A stretch of DNA of 64,000 nucleotides from Magnetospirillum sp. 15-1 (lineage in GTDB: Bacteria; Pseudomonadota; Alphaproteobacteria; Rhodospirillales; Magnetospirillaceae): positions 1-64,000 of the forward strand of contig NZ_FXXN01000028.1 in the NCBI RefSeq assembly GCF_900184795.1, in the 5' to 3' direction. This document shows positions 14,832-23,430 of this stretch, one piece after another (position 1 is the stretch's first letter; every line of letters starts with the position of its first letter). A program made the position numbers and the translations under genes. The notes beneath the pieces were generated by a model, which searched no databases, was not told where the DNA came from, and worked only from the letters and a program-made list of their open reading frames with translations.

Positions 14832-15053
14832 ATGATCGGCAATGATGGTAAGCCCGTTACACGCGACCAAATTCGCTCGGCCATTGCCGCCTATAACGCA
14901 GGTGATCGCGGGTCCAAGGAATTTGCCGCCATCCCCCGCGCCCTGGTGACGATTCTCGACAATCTCGCGATCGGCAAGACCACCTATGTCAAAGGGGGGG
15001 ACGGCCAGTTGCAGCTAAGCCGCCGCAAGGACAAGAGCATCGCCGCCGGGTGA
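14832..15053 (+). CDS. Small hypothetical protein upstream of nifB
   Basis: This 73-residue hydrophilic protein has no recognised domain. A strong Shine-Dalgarno (GGGGAGG) lies about six bases before the ATG, and composition is consistent with a real gene. It follows slyX after 17 bases, probably in one transcript, and precedes the nifB promoter region. A link to nitrogen fixation is not shown. Confidence 0.7.
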   Translation: MIGNDGKPVTRDQIRSAIAAYNAGDRGSKEFAAIPRALVTILDNLAIGKTTYVKGGDGQLQLSRRKDKSIAAG

Positions 15054-15190
15054 TGTCCAGATGGCCCTTATCCCGGCCGCTCCGGGAAACCGGCGACCTG
15101 AAATGGCAAGCTCCCGAACCGTCAGGGCCAGGGGTTTGAAGCAGGCGCCCCCCATCCTCCCGCTGGTCGTCAGGATGACAAACCAAGGTG

Positions 15191-15288
15191 TTTGTCGCGT
15201 CCCCGACCGCCGTGTCGGGGATGCGACAAAGCTGTAACCCCAACATTTTCGCCATTTTTTGCACTGCAGCACTTGGCACCGCCATTGC
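15191..15288 (+). promoter_or_regulatory. NifA-dependent sigma-54 promoter of nifB
   Basis: The -24/-12 element TGGCAC-N5-TTGC is at 15274-15288. A NifA upstream activator site TGT-N10-ACA is at 15213-15228. That site lies in a large inverted repeat: 17-base arms at 15191-15207 and 15214-15230 with one mismatch and a 6-base loop, which might bind more than one dimer or end upstream transcription. Confidence 0.88.
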
Positions 15289-15327
15289 AAAGGAACCCGG
15301 CATAGACCCCTGACGAGGAGGCCGCCG

Positions 15328-16809
15328 GTGTCCAGCAACGTCATCTCTCTCTCCAGCATCGCCCGTGGACGCACCGTCCCCGCCGAAGCTCCAGCCGCGC
15401 CCGCCGGCGGCTGTTCCTCCAAGGCTTGCGGCTCGGATCAGGACCGGGGCGACATGCCCGCCCACATCTGGGACAAGGTCAAGGACCACCCCTGCTATTC
15501 CGAGGAAGCCCACCACTACTTCGCCCGCATGCATGTGGCGGTGGCTCCGGCCTGCAACATCCAGTGCAATTACTGCAACCGGAAGTACGACTGCGCCAAC
15601 GAATCGCGCCCCGGCGTCACCAGCGAGAAGCTGACGCCCGAACAGGCGGCACGCAAGGTGGCGGCGGTGGCGGCCAAGGTGCCGCAGCTTTCGGTCCTGG
15701 GCATCGCCGGCCCCGGTGATTCCATGTTTGACTGGAAGAAGACCTCGGCCACCTTCCGCGAGGTCTCCAAGCTGCTGCCCGACCTCAAATACTGCGTCTC
15801 GACCAACGGCCTGGCCCTGCCCGACCATCTGGACGAGCTGGCCCGGCACAACATCGACCACGTCACCATCACCATCAACATGGTCGATCCCGAAATCGGC
15901 GCGCTGATCTACCCCTGGATCTACTTCAAGGGCAAGCGCTACACCGGAATCGAGGGCGCCCGCATCCTGCACGAGCGCCAGATGGAGGGACTGGAGGGCC
16001 TGACGTCGCGCGGCATCCTCACCAAGATCAACTCGGTGATGATCCCCGGCATCAACGATCACCACCTGATCGAGGTGAACAGGCAGATCAAGGCGCGCGG
16101 CGCCTTCCTGCACAACGTCATGCCGCTGATTTCCGACGCCGCCCACGGCACCGCCTTCGGCCTCAATGGTCAGCGCGGCCCCAGGCCGGCCGAATTGAAG
16201 GACCTGCAGGACAAGCTGGCCGGCGGCGCCAACCTGATGCGCCACTGCCGCCAGTGCCGCGCTGACGCGGTGGGCATGCTGGGCGAGGATCTGTCCCAGG
16301 ACTTCACCCTGGACAAGCTGCCCGAGGTGGCCGTCGCCTACGACCCCGAGCCCCGCCGCCTCTACCGCGAGGTGGTGGAGCGCGAGCGCGCCGACCGCGC
16401 CAAGGCGGTCCTGGGCGCCGAAGCGGAACTGGCCGAGTCCACTCCCACCGCCCCCACCCGGCTGGTGGCGGTGTGCACCAAGGGCGGCGGCCGCATCAAC
16501 CAGCATTTCGGCCACGCCAAGGAATTCCAGATTTTCGAGGTGGATGCCAAGGGCGTGCGCTTCTCGGGCCATCGCAAGGCCGACAATTACTGCGTCGGCG
16601 GCTATGGCGACGACGACAAGCTGGACGTGGTCTTGGGCGCGCTCGAGGGCATCGACACGGTATTCGTGGCGAAGATCGGCCGCTGTCCCAAGGACGACCT
16701 GAAGAAGGCGGGCATCGAGGCCATCGACGCCTATCCCTTCGACTACATCGAAACGGCGGTGGCCGGCTGGTACGCCCGGACCTACGGCCTCGCCGCCGAT
16801 ATTGCCTAG
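15328..16809 (+). CDS. nifB: NifB, radical SAM FeMo-cofactor precursor synthase
   Basis: This 493-residue protein makes NifB-co, the Fe-S-carbide core of FeMo-co, from two 4Fe-4S clusters using SAM. The radical SAM motif CxxxCxxC is at Cys76, Cys80 and Cys83 (CNIQCNYC). A C-terminal NifX-like domain spans about 375-493 (VAVCTKGGGRINQHFGHA onward). The start is a GTG at 15328 after GAGGAGG; an upstream in-frame ATG at 15259 lies before the -24/-12 promoter and cannot be used from it. First gene of nifB-fdxN-nifZ-nifT. Confidence 0.96.
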   Translation: MSSNVISLSSIARGRTVPAEAPAAPAGGCSSKACGSDQDRGDMPAHIWDKVKDHPCYSEEAHHYFARMHVAVAPACNIQCNYCNRKYDCANESRPGVTSEKLTPEQAARKVAAVAAKVPQLSVLGIAGPGDSMFDWKKTSATFREVSKLLPDLKYCVSTNGLALPDHLDELARHNIDHVTITINMVDPEIGALIYPWIYFKGKRYTGIEGARILHERQMEGLEGLTSRGILTKINSVMIPGINDHHLIEVNRQIKARGAFLHNVMPLISDAAHGTAFGLNGQRGPRPAELKDLQDKLAGGANLMRHCRQCRADAVGMLGEDLSQDFTLDKLPEVAVAYDPEPRRLYREVVERERADRAKAVLGAEAELAESTPTAPTRLVAVCTKGGGRINQHFGHAKEFQIFEVDAKGVRFSGHRKADNYCVGGYGDDDKLDVVLGALEGIDTVFVAKIGRCPKDDLKKAGIEAIDAYPFDYIETAVAGWYARTYGLAADIA

Positions 16810-16827
16810 ACAGAAGAGGAGAAGACC

Positions 16828-17016
16828 ATGGCTCTCAAGATCATTGCTTCCGAATGCACCACCTGCGGCGCCTGCGAGTTCGAGTGCCCCAATGCCGCCA
16901 TCTCCATCAAGAACGACGTCTACACCATCAAGGCGTCGGGCTGCACCGAGTGCGACGGCGACGCTCCCAAGTGCCAGGCGGTCTGCCCGGTCGAGGGCTG
17001 CATCGTCCAGGGCTGA
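16828..17016 (+). CDS. fdxN: 2[4Fe-4S] ferredoxin FdxN
   Basis: This 62-residue bacterial-type ferredoxin has two Cys clusters, [12 protein letters not shown] and [20 protein letters not shown]; the second has the insertion typical of nif-linked ferredoxins. In other diazotrophs FdxN supplies electrons to NifB or nitrogenase. It follows nifB after 18 bases with its own Shine-Dalgarno. Confidence 0.95.
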   Translation: MALKIIASECTTCGACEFECPNAAISIKNDVYTIKASGCTECDGDAPKCQAVCPVEGCIVQG

Positions 17017-17039
17017 CCTTTTTCCGAAAGGGTGCCGTC

Positions 17040-17321
17040 ATGAGCGAAGGAACCGGTTTCGAACTGTGGGACAAGCCCCTCTTTGAGCGCGGCGACAAGG
17101 TCGTGGCACTCCGGGACGTCCGCAACGACGGCACCTATCCCGGCTCGCAAATCGGCGAGTTCCTGATCCGCAGGGGCGAGGTGGGATACGTCACCCAGGT
17201 GGGGACCTATCTCAACCGCTTTTATGTCTACGCCGTGGACTTCCTGGACAGCGAGCGGCTGGTCGGCATGCGCGCCCACGAACTGGAACGGGCCGAGGAA
17301 GACGAAAGGAGGGTGTCATGA
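17040..17321 (+). CDS. nifZ: NifZ
   Basis: This 93-residue protein takes part in P-cluster maturation of the MoFe protein in model organisms. Its family pattern includes FERGDKVVALRDVRNDGTYPG, RGEVGYVTQVGTYLNRFYVYAVDF and a C-terminal acidic tail. The start is ATG 17040. Its stop overlaps the nifT start (ATGA at 17318-17321). Confidence 0.93.
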   Translation: MSEGTGFELWDKPLFERGDKVVALRDVRNDGTYPGSQIGEFLIRRGEVGYVTQVGTYLNRFYVYAVDFLDSERLVGMRAHELERAEEDERRVS

Positions 17322-17533
17322 AGGTCATGCTGCGCAAGGTGGGCGAGAAATACGAAATCTACGTCCCCAAGAAGGACCTGGAAGAACTGGTCGTCGAGGC
17401 CGAAAAGGACACCATCTGGGGCGGCACCATCAAGATCGCCAACGGCTGGACCTTCGCCATGCCCGACATGCCGCCGGACACCAAGCTGCCCATCACCGTC
17501 GAGGCCCGCAAACTCAGCGGCGGCGACGACTGA
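17318..17533 (+). CDS. nifT: NifT/FixU
   Basis: This 71-residue NifT family protein shows MKVMLRKVGEKYEIYVPKKDLEE-like opening residues and WGGTIKIANGW. The exact role is unknown; it is a conserved accessory of nif operons. Coupled to nifZ by a four-base overlap. Confidence 0.93.
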   Translation: MKVMLRKVGEKYEIYVPKKDLEELVVEAEKDTIWGGTIKIANGWTFAMPDMPPDTKLPITVEARKLSGGDD

Positions 17534-17556
17534 GCCCCTTACAGGAGGACGCGGCC

Positions 17557-18411
17557 ATGCTCGACTCCCCCCGCTCACTGCTTGCCGAGATCGGCGCCGG
17601 GATTGCCGCCGGTAATCTCATCCCCTTCCTGGGACCCGACGTGCTGTGCCTCGAGGCGCCGCCGCCGGTGCCGGTGGGCGCCCGCGCCCTGGCCCTGGCC
17701 CTGGGGGCCAAGGTGGGGGTGCCCGGCCGCATCAAACACAACCTGTGGCATTCCGCCCAGTACATCGAAACCCATAAGCACCGGATGACCCTGGACAAGC
17801 TGATGGCCGGGTTCTTCCAGCCGGTGCCCCGGCCCAATTCGCTGCACCGCTGGCTGGCCGGCCTGCCCAGGCTGCCCCTGGTGGTGGACACCTGGTATGA
17901 CGGCGCCATGAAGGCCGCCTTCGAGGCGGCGGGGTGCGACAACTGGGGCATCGTCCAGGGCTGTTCCAAGGCGCGGCGCCTGGATGGCGGCGTCTGGACG
18001 CGGGCGGTAACCCCCGATGGCCTCACCGTCGCCGACGACGTGGCCGAGGGCTGGCGCACCGTGCTCTACAAGCCCCATGGCGCCGCCCAGCCCACCGGCG
18101 ATGTCTTGGTGTCGGATTCCGACTATGTGGAGGTGCTGACCGACATCGATATCCAGACCCCCATTCCCCAGGTGGTCAAGGACCGGCGGGCGGGTCGCGG
18201 CTTCGTCTTCCTGGGTTGCCGCTTCTATGACCAGATCCTGCGCACCTTCGCCCGGCAAATCGCCAAGCGCTCGGGCGGGCCGCGCTATGCCGTGGTGCCC
18301 GGGGGCCTGACCCGCAACGAACTGAAATTCCTGGAGATCGAGGGCATTACTCCCATCACCCTGCCGCTGGCCGAGGCCGTCGCGCTGATGAGCGCCGAAC
18401 GGCCGGCCTGA
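17557..18411 (+). CDS. SIR2-like domain protein in the nif operon
   Basis: This 284-residue soluble protein follows nifT after 23 bases with AGGAGG before its ATG, so it is probably co-transcribed. It resembles SIR2-like NAD-binding proteins: an N-terminal NLIPFLGPDVLC takes the place of the GAG-x-S loop, then VVDTWYDGAM, VLYKPHGAA, a phrase like VLVSDSDYVEVLTD, and GFVFLGCRFYDQILRTFARQI. The normal catalytic FGE-His motif of deacetylases is not evident (HG occurs as KPHGA), so enzymatic activity is uncertain. A NAD-sensing or NAD-hydrolysing role is inference. Confidence 0.7.
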   Translation: MLDSPRSLLAEIGAGIAAGNLIPFLGPDVLCLEAPPPVPVGARALALALGAKVGVPGRIKHNLWHSAQYIETHKHRMTLDKLMAGFFQPVPRPNSLHRWLAGLPRLPLVVDTWYDGAMKAAFEAAGCDNWGIVQGCSKARRLDGGVWTRAVTPDGLTVADDVAEGWRTVLYKPHGAAQPTGDVLVSDSDYVEVLTDIDIQTPIPQVVKDRRAGRGFVFLGCRFYDQILRTFARQIAKRSGGPRYAVVPGGLTRNELKFLEIEGITPITLPLAEAVALMSAERPA

Positions 18412-18444
18412 CCCGCCGCCATCACCATTGGAGAGAGGAACACC

Positions 18445-18828
18445 ATGGCCAACGTTACGTTCAGTGCCCCCACCCTGGAAAAGGACATCACCGTCTACGC
18501 GGTGGCCGGCGACAACAAGACCCTGCTGGGCGTCGCCAAGCAGCACGGCGTCGCCATCCCGTGCCAGTGCCAGGACGGCGAATGCGGCTCGTGCCTGATC
18601 AAGGTCACCATCCTGGACGACAAGCGCCCGTCCGGCATCCATTTGACCGACAAGGAGAAACTTACCCTTTCGATCAATGGCAAGTTGAACAGGGACCAAG
18701 TGAATAACGCCGAAACCAACGACATGCCTCCGCCCTACCGGCTGGCCTGTCAGTACATCGTCCGCAACGAGAATATCCTTGTGGAATTCTCGGGCGAGCC
18801 GGGCGTCGAGATCGATCTGCGGCGATAG
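18445..18828 (+). CDS. Shethna FeSII-like 2Fe-2S ferredoxin
   Basis: This 127-residue plant-type 2Fe-2S protein has ligands predicted as Cys42, Cys47, Cys50 (CQDGECGSC) and Cys102 (YRLACQ). Its overall pattern, including TLLGVA, a LTDKEK segment, PPPYRLACQ and VEFSGEPG at the end, agrees from memory with Azotobacter FeSII, which binds nitrogenase under oxygen stress and protects it. It lies 33 bases after the SIR2-like gene. A simple electron-carrier role (FdxD type) is the alternative. Confidence 0.8.
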   Translation: MANVTFSAPTLEKDITVYAVAGDNKTLLGVAKQHGVAIPCQCQDGECGSCLIKVTILDDKRPSGIHLTDKEKLTLSINGKLNRDQVNNAETNDMPPPYRLACQYIVRNENILVEFSGEPGVEIDLRR

Positions 18829-19062
18829 GTGGCGGAAGCTCGCAGATCGAGAAGGGGCGTCCCCGGCGGGGCGTCCCTTCATTTTTTATAACATAAGAAT
18901 TAAGGTAAAACCCTGGTGTCGTATTTTGTATACACCGGAGTATAGGCGGTATTTTCCATATAGCCTTGATGTTTGTAACATCATAAGGTTCAAATGATTG
19001 CAAATGCTTTATTAGCACCATGCCATCAAACAATAATTTCAGATATTTACGGGTGGTTCGCA

Positions 19063-21084
19063 ATGGCGCTTGATCAAACCCTGTCCCGTTTCACCGTGAA
19101 GGCCCGCATTTTTCTGGGCTTCGGCCTGGTTCTGGCCCTGTTGGCCCTGGTCGCCGTCATCGGCGTCAGCAGCCTGAGTTCCGCCACCGGGCAGGTAGAA
19201 AAATACGCCAAGATCAGCGACAACACCGTGCGGGTGTCGGTGATGGTCGGCGACTTCACCGAGGCCCGGCGCAACGCGCGGCTGTTCGCCCAGGAAGGCA
19301 CCCCCGAAGCCGCCACAAAGGCCCGCCAGTTGTTCGGCAAGCTGCGCGAGAGCCTGGCGATCGCCATCGCCAATTCGATCGACTCCGCGCGCATCGACAA
19401 TCTGAAGCGGATCGGTACACAGATCGAGGGCTATGCCGTCAATTTCGAGAAGATGGCCGAGGCCCGCACCGAGAAGGAAAAGCTGGTCAACGAGCAGTTG
19501 GGCGTCCTTGGCCTGCAGGCGCGGGAAGCCTTGGCCGGGATTGTCGCCGCAGCCATGGCCAACGGCGATTTCGAGGCGGCGGCGCTGACCAGCCAGACTC
19601 AGGAGGCCCTGATGCAGGCCCGCCTGCTGGCCAGCCGCTTTACCAGTTCCCCCAACCCGAAGCTCGCCGATGCCGCCCGTCAGCAATTGGCCGCGTTCCT
19701 TACCCAGGCGCGTTCGCTGGAGGAGCGTCTGCACGATCCGGCCCGCAAGCGTCTGGCCAAGGAGGCCGCCGCCCTGGCCGAACGCTACGGCGCCGCCTTC
19801 GCCCAGATGGTGGACAAGACCATGACGGTCGAGCAATTGGCCAACACCGTCATGCGTGCCGAGGCTACGGAAATCGCCAAGTTGGCCGATGAAACCCGCA
19901 ATTCCCAGATGGCCGCCCTCGATACCCTGGAAAAAAGCACCGTCCACGGCATGAGCAACGCCACCACCACCGGTCTGGTGTTGTCGGGCGGCGCCTTCAT
20001 CGTCGGCCTGCTGCTGGCCTCGCTGATCGCCGGCAGCATCGTCAAGCCGGTTCAGGCCATGACCGACACCATGTCCAAGCTGGCCACCGGCGACAAGGCG
20101 GTGGAGATTCCCGCCACCGCCAACCGGGACGAGATCGGCGAGATGGCCCGTGCCGTCCAGGTGTTCAAGGAAAGCATGATTCAGGCCGAACGGCTGGAGG
20201 CCGAGGCCCGTGCCGAGCAGGAGCGCGAAGTTCAGCGCGGCCGCAAGCGCGAGCTGCTGACCGCCGATTTCGACGTGATGATCCGCCGGGTGATCGCCAA
20301 GGTGGACAACACGGTGCAGAACGTCCACTCCACCTCCACCAGCCTGCACGCCGCCGCCGAGCAGACCAGCCGCCAGAGCGCCGCCGTGGCCGCCGCCGCC
20401 GAGGAGGCCACCGCCAACATCCAGACCGTGGCCAGCGCCGCCGAGGAACTGGGCGCCTCCACCCACGAGATCAGCCGCCGGGTGCAGGACACCACCCGCA
20501 TCACCCAGGAAGCGGTGGACGGCGTGCAGACCGCCGACGCCACCGTGGAAGGCCTGTCCACCGCCGCCCAGAAGATCGGCGAGATCGTCAGCCTGATCAA
20601 CGACATCGCGGCGCAGACCAACCTGCTGGCCTTGAACGCCACCATCGAGGCGGCCCGCGCCGGCGAGGCCGGCAAGGGCTTCGCGGTGGTCGCCAACGAG
20701 GTCAAGCACCTCGCCACCCAGACCGCCAAGGCCACCAGCGAGATCGCCGAGCAGATCGGCGGCATCCAGAGCACCACCCAAAGCGCCGTCGCCGCCATCA
20801 AGACGGTGGGCGCCGCCATCGGCCGGGTGGACGAGGTGGTGTCGTCCATCGCCGCCGCCGTCGAGGAGCAGAACGCCGCCACCCAGGAAATCGTCCGCAA
20901 CGTCCAGGAAGCCGCCAACGGCAATCACGAGGTGACCAGCAACATCACCGAGGTGTCGTCGGCCGCCCAGATGACCGGCGAGATGGCCTCCAACATGTTC
21001 AAGGTGGCGGAAGTGCTGGAAGAATCCGGCACCAGCCTGGGCAAGCACGTGGAAACCTTCCTCGGCAGCGTCAAGGCGATTTAG
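19063..21084 (+). CDS. Methyl-accepting chemotaxis protein, membrane-bound
   Basis: This 673-residue chemoreceptor has TM1 at about residues 17-37, a mostly helical periplasmic sensor of about 265 residues (helical-bimodular-like, no Cache motif seen), TM2 at about 305-325, HAMP, then a cytoplasmic signalling domain with the conserved hairpin tip [18 protein letters not shown]. Start ATG 19063 (MALDQTLSR) is preferred over 18994, which gives an unlikely N-terminal tail. It interrupts the nif gene series. The ligand cannot be told. Confidence 0.92.
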   Translation: MALDQTLSRFTVKARIFLGFGLVLALLALVAVIGVSSLSSATGQVEKYAKISDNTVRVSVMVGDFTEARRNARLFAQEGTPEAATKARQLFGKLRESLAIAIANSIDSARIDNLKRIGTQIEGYAVNFEKMAEARTEKEKLVNEQLGVLGLQAREALAGIVAAAMANGDFEAAALTSQTQEALMQARLLASRFTSSPNPKLADAARQQLAAFLTQARSLEERLHDPARKRLAKEAAALAERYGAAFAQMVDKTMTVEQLANTVMRAEATEIAKLADETRNSQMAALDTLEKSTVHGMSNATTTGLVLSGGAFIVGLLLASLIAGSIVKPVQAMTDTMSKLATGDKAVEIPATANRDEIGEMARAVQVFKESMIQAERLEAEARAEQEREVQRGRKRELLTADFDVMIRRVIAKVDNTVQNVHSTSTSLHAAAEQTSRQSAAVAAAAEEATANIQTVASAAEELGASTHEISRRVQDTTRITQEAVDGVQTADATVEGLSTAAQKIGEIVSLINDIAAQTNLLALNATIEAARAGEAGKGFAVVANEVKHLATQTAKATSEIAEQIGGIQSTTQSAVAAIKTVGAAIGRVDEVVSSIAAAVEEQNAATQEIVRNVQEAANGNHEVTSNITEVSSAAQMTGEMASNMFKVAEVLEESGTSLGKHVETFLGSVKAI

Positions 21085-21106
21085 ACCCTTTCCATTTGAT
21101 TGGCTT

Positions 21107-21127
21107 GCCCCGCCCTTTGGGCGGGGC
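21107..21127 (+). terminator. Hairpin after the first chemoreceptor gene
   Basis: GCCCCGCCC (21107-21115) pairs with GGGCGGGGC (21119-21127) around TTT, 22 bases after the stop. It lacks a clear T-run, so it may be a weak terminator. Confidence 0.5.
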
Positions 21128-21169
21128 TACTGTCGCACGGCCTGCAATCAATGATGATGAAGTGTGGCC

Positions 21170-22861
21170 ATGCTCAGTCATTTACGGATTTCGCGAAAGC
21201 TTTGGGCGCTGATGTCGGTCGGCATCGTGGGGGTCCTGGTGCTGGCCGCCTTCAGCCTGTACCAGTTGCGCTCGTCGATGATCGAGGACCGCAAGGTCAT
21301 GGTGCAGCAGATGGTCGAGGCGGCCATCGGCGTCGCCAGCTTCTACCAGCAGCAGGCCGAAAAGGGCGCCTTGCCCGCCGACGAGGCGCGCGAGCGGGCC
21401 AAGGCCGGTATCCGCGCCATGCGCTTTGGCGGCGGCAACTACCTGTTCGCCTACGACAGCACCGGCCTGACCCAGGTCCATGGCGGCAATAGGGCCAAGG
21501 AGGGCGAGAACCGCGTCGGTGAAACCGATCCCACCGGCAAGCATTACGCCCGCGAGATGATCGACAAGGCCCTGGCCGGTGGCGGCTACACCTCCTATCT
21601 GTCCTCGCGCCAGTCCAGCGGCGACCGCGCCTCCAGGACCCTGCCCAAGATCTCCTACAGCAATCATTTCAAGCCCTGGGACTGGATCGTCGGCACCGGC
21701 GTCTATCTCGACGACGTGGATGCCGCCTTCGACCGGTTGCTGCTCTGGCTGGGCGGGGTGATCGTCCTGGCGGTCGGCGCCATGATCGCCGCGTCGCGGC
21801 GCCTGGGAGCCAGCATCGCCACTCCCATCACCGCCATGACCACGGTCATGGAGACCATGGCGGCCGGCGATCTGTCGGCCTCGGTGTCCAACACCGAACG
21901 CCGCGATGAAATCGGCGCCATGGCCCGCGCCCTGTCCATCTTCAAGGAAGGATTGCTGCGCGCCAACCGGCTGGCCGCCGAGCAGGAGGCCGACCGTGCC
22001 GCCCGCGAGACGCGGGCGCGCACCATCCAGACCCTGACCGGCGATTTCGACGGACAGGTGGCCGGCATCCTCGGCCGGTTGAGCAGCGCCTCGACGGCGC
22101 TGGAGACCACCGCGCAGGCCATGGCCGGCACCGCCCAGCAAACCAGCAGCCAGGTGGCCGGCGCCGCCGACGCCACCAGCAACGCCTCGGCCAGCGTTCA
22201 GACGGTGGCCTCGGCCGCCGAGCAGCTTTCCGCCTCCATCATGGAGATCGGCCGGCAGGTCAGCCAGTCCAGTCAGGTCTCGCAAGCCGCCTCGGACGAG
22301 GCGCGGCGCACCACCGAAAAGGTCCGGGGTCTGGCCGAAAGCTCGGCCCGCATCGGCGAGGTGGTCAGCCTGATCAACGACATCGCGTCGCAGACCAACC
22401 TCCTCGCGCTGAACGCCACCATCGAGGCGGCGCGGGCGGGCGAAGCCGGCAAGGGCTTCGCCGTCGTGGCCAACGAGGTCAAGAACCTCGCCAACCAGAC
22501 CGGGCGGGCCACCGAGGAGATCGGCACCCAGATCGCCGCCGTCCAGGCCGCCACGGGTGAGGCGGTCACCGCCATCGGCGACATCGTCGCCCGGGTGGAG
22601 GAGATCAACCACATCGCCACCGCCATCGCCGCCGCAGTGGAGGAGCAATCGGCCGCCACGGCGGAAATCGCCCGCAGCGTCCAGGAAACCGCCTCGGGCA
22701 CCGAACTGATCGCCGACACCATCGTCGACGTGGGCCGGGCGGCATCGGACACCCAATCCGCCGCCGGTCAGGTGCTGGATTCGGCCCGCTCGCTGGCGGT
22801 GCACGCCACCGACCTCAAATCCATGGTCGGAACCTTCCTGGGGGGCGTCCGCACCGCGTAA
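21170..22861 (+). CDS. Methyl-accepting chemotaxis protein with Cache domain
   Basis: This chemoreceptor has 563 residues from ATG 21170 (a GTG at 21164 is also possible; neither has a good Shine-Dalgarno). TM1 spans about 12-32. A periplasmic single Cache domain at about 40-185 is recognisable from [32 protein letters not shown] and [17 protein letters not shown]2, HAMP and a signalling domain with [18 protein letters not shown] follow. sCache_2 domains usually bind small organic acids or amines. It follows the previous receptor by 85 bases. Confidence 0.93.
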   Translation: MLSHLRISRKLWALMSVGIVGVLVLAAFSLYQLRSSMIEDRKVMVQQMVEAAIGVASFYQQQAEKGALPADEARERAKAGIRAMRFGGGNYLFAYDSTGLTQVHGGNRAKEGENRVGETDPTGKHYAREMIDKALAGGGYTSYLSSRQSSGDRASRTLPKISYSNHFKPWDWIVGTGVYLDDVDAAFDRLLLWLGGVIVLAVGAMIAASRRLGASIATPITAMTTVMETMAAGDLSASVSNTERRDEIGAMARALSIFKEGLLRANRLAAEQEADRAARETRARTIQTLTGDFDGQVAGILGRLSSASTALETTAQAMAGTAQQTSSQVAGAADATSNASASVQTVASAAEQLSASIMEIGRQVSQSSQVSQAASDEARRTTEKVRGLAESSARIGEVVSLINDIASQTNLLALNATIEAARAGEAGKGFAVVANEVKNLANQTGRATEEIGTQIAAVQAATGEAVTAIGDIVARVEEINHIATAIAAAVEEQSAATAEIARSVQETASGTELIADTIVDVGRAASDTQSAAGQVLDSARSLAVHATDLKSMVGTFLGGVRTA

Positions 22862-22867
22862 GGGTCC

Positions 22868-22906
22868 TATAGCGTGATGCCCAAAATGTGCATCACGCTA
22901 TATTTT
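22868..22906 (+). terminator. Rho-independent terminator between convergent genes
   Basis: A perfect 13-bp stem (TATAGCGTGATGC at 22868-22880, GCATCACGCTATA at 22890-22902) with a 9-base loop is followed by TTTT. It ends the chemoreceptor transcript and may also serve the leftward dra operon. Confidence 0.85.
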
Positions 22907-22992
22907 CCCTCGCCGGGCGGGCGCATCCGCGCCCTTGGCCGCGCCCTCAACGGGCGCTGAAGCAGCCCGCCTCATATTCAGGGCGCGCCGCT

Positions 22993-23418
22993 CTAATTTC
23001 CACGCCCCGGCACCGAGCACATGCCGTCACTGCGCGGGCAGGTCTCGGAAATGGGTTCGGACACCGGGGTCAGGCCGATCCAGGCGTTGACGGCCTCCTC
23101 GTCGAAACCCGCCATCCGCCGCCCACCGCTTTCCATCAGCGGGCGGCGGATCAGCAGGGGGTCCAGGCACATTTCCGCCAGGGCCTCGGCGGCCGCCATG
23201 GCTTCGGGCACCACCGCCCCCGACTTGATCCGGGGAGCGGCACGGTTGAACCACTCGGCCACCGGCACCCCATGGAAGAACGGCCGAAGCGTCTCGGGGC
23301 TCCAGCCCTGGGCGCGGATGTCCAGCGCCACCACGTCGTGGCCTGACTGCGCCAGCAATTGCTTCTGGCGGGTGTTGTTCATGCAGCCCGGCTTTTCGTA
23401 GAAGACGATCATCGCCAT
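22993..23418 (-). CDS. Nitrogenase-associated ArsC/Spx-family protein (DraB/NifO-like)
   Basis: This 141-residue thioredoxin-fold protein of the ArsC/Spx group opens with IVFYEKPGCMNNTRQKQLL; only one Cys of the usual CxxC pair is present. LDPLLIRRPLME is the ArsC-type conserved segment. The C-terminus carries CPRSDGMC. It is the third gene after draT-draG with a 12-base gap, the position of draB in Rhodospirillum. Its molecular role in nitrogenase control is not established. Confidence 0.8.
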   Translation of the reverse strand: MAMIVFYEKPGCMNNTRQKQLLAQSGHDVVALDIRAQGWSPETLRPFFHGVPVAEWFNRAAPRIKSGAVVPEAMAAAEALAEMCLDPLLIRRPLMESGGRRMAGFDEEAVNAWIGLTPVSEPISETCPRSDGMCSVPGRGN

Positions 23419-23430
23419 GGCGTCACTCCC

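Noticed and set aside
15259-15327. Upstream ATG extension of nifB
   Set aside because: It places the start before the -24/-12 promoter, so the NifA-driven transcript would not contain it; GTG 15328 has a strong Shine-Dalgarno.
19039-21048. A 669-codon open frame antisense to the first chemoreceptor
   Set aside because: Its translation is Gly/His/Leu-rich low complexity typical of the reverse of GC-rich coding DNA; the plus strand encodes a clear MCP.
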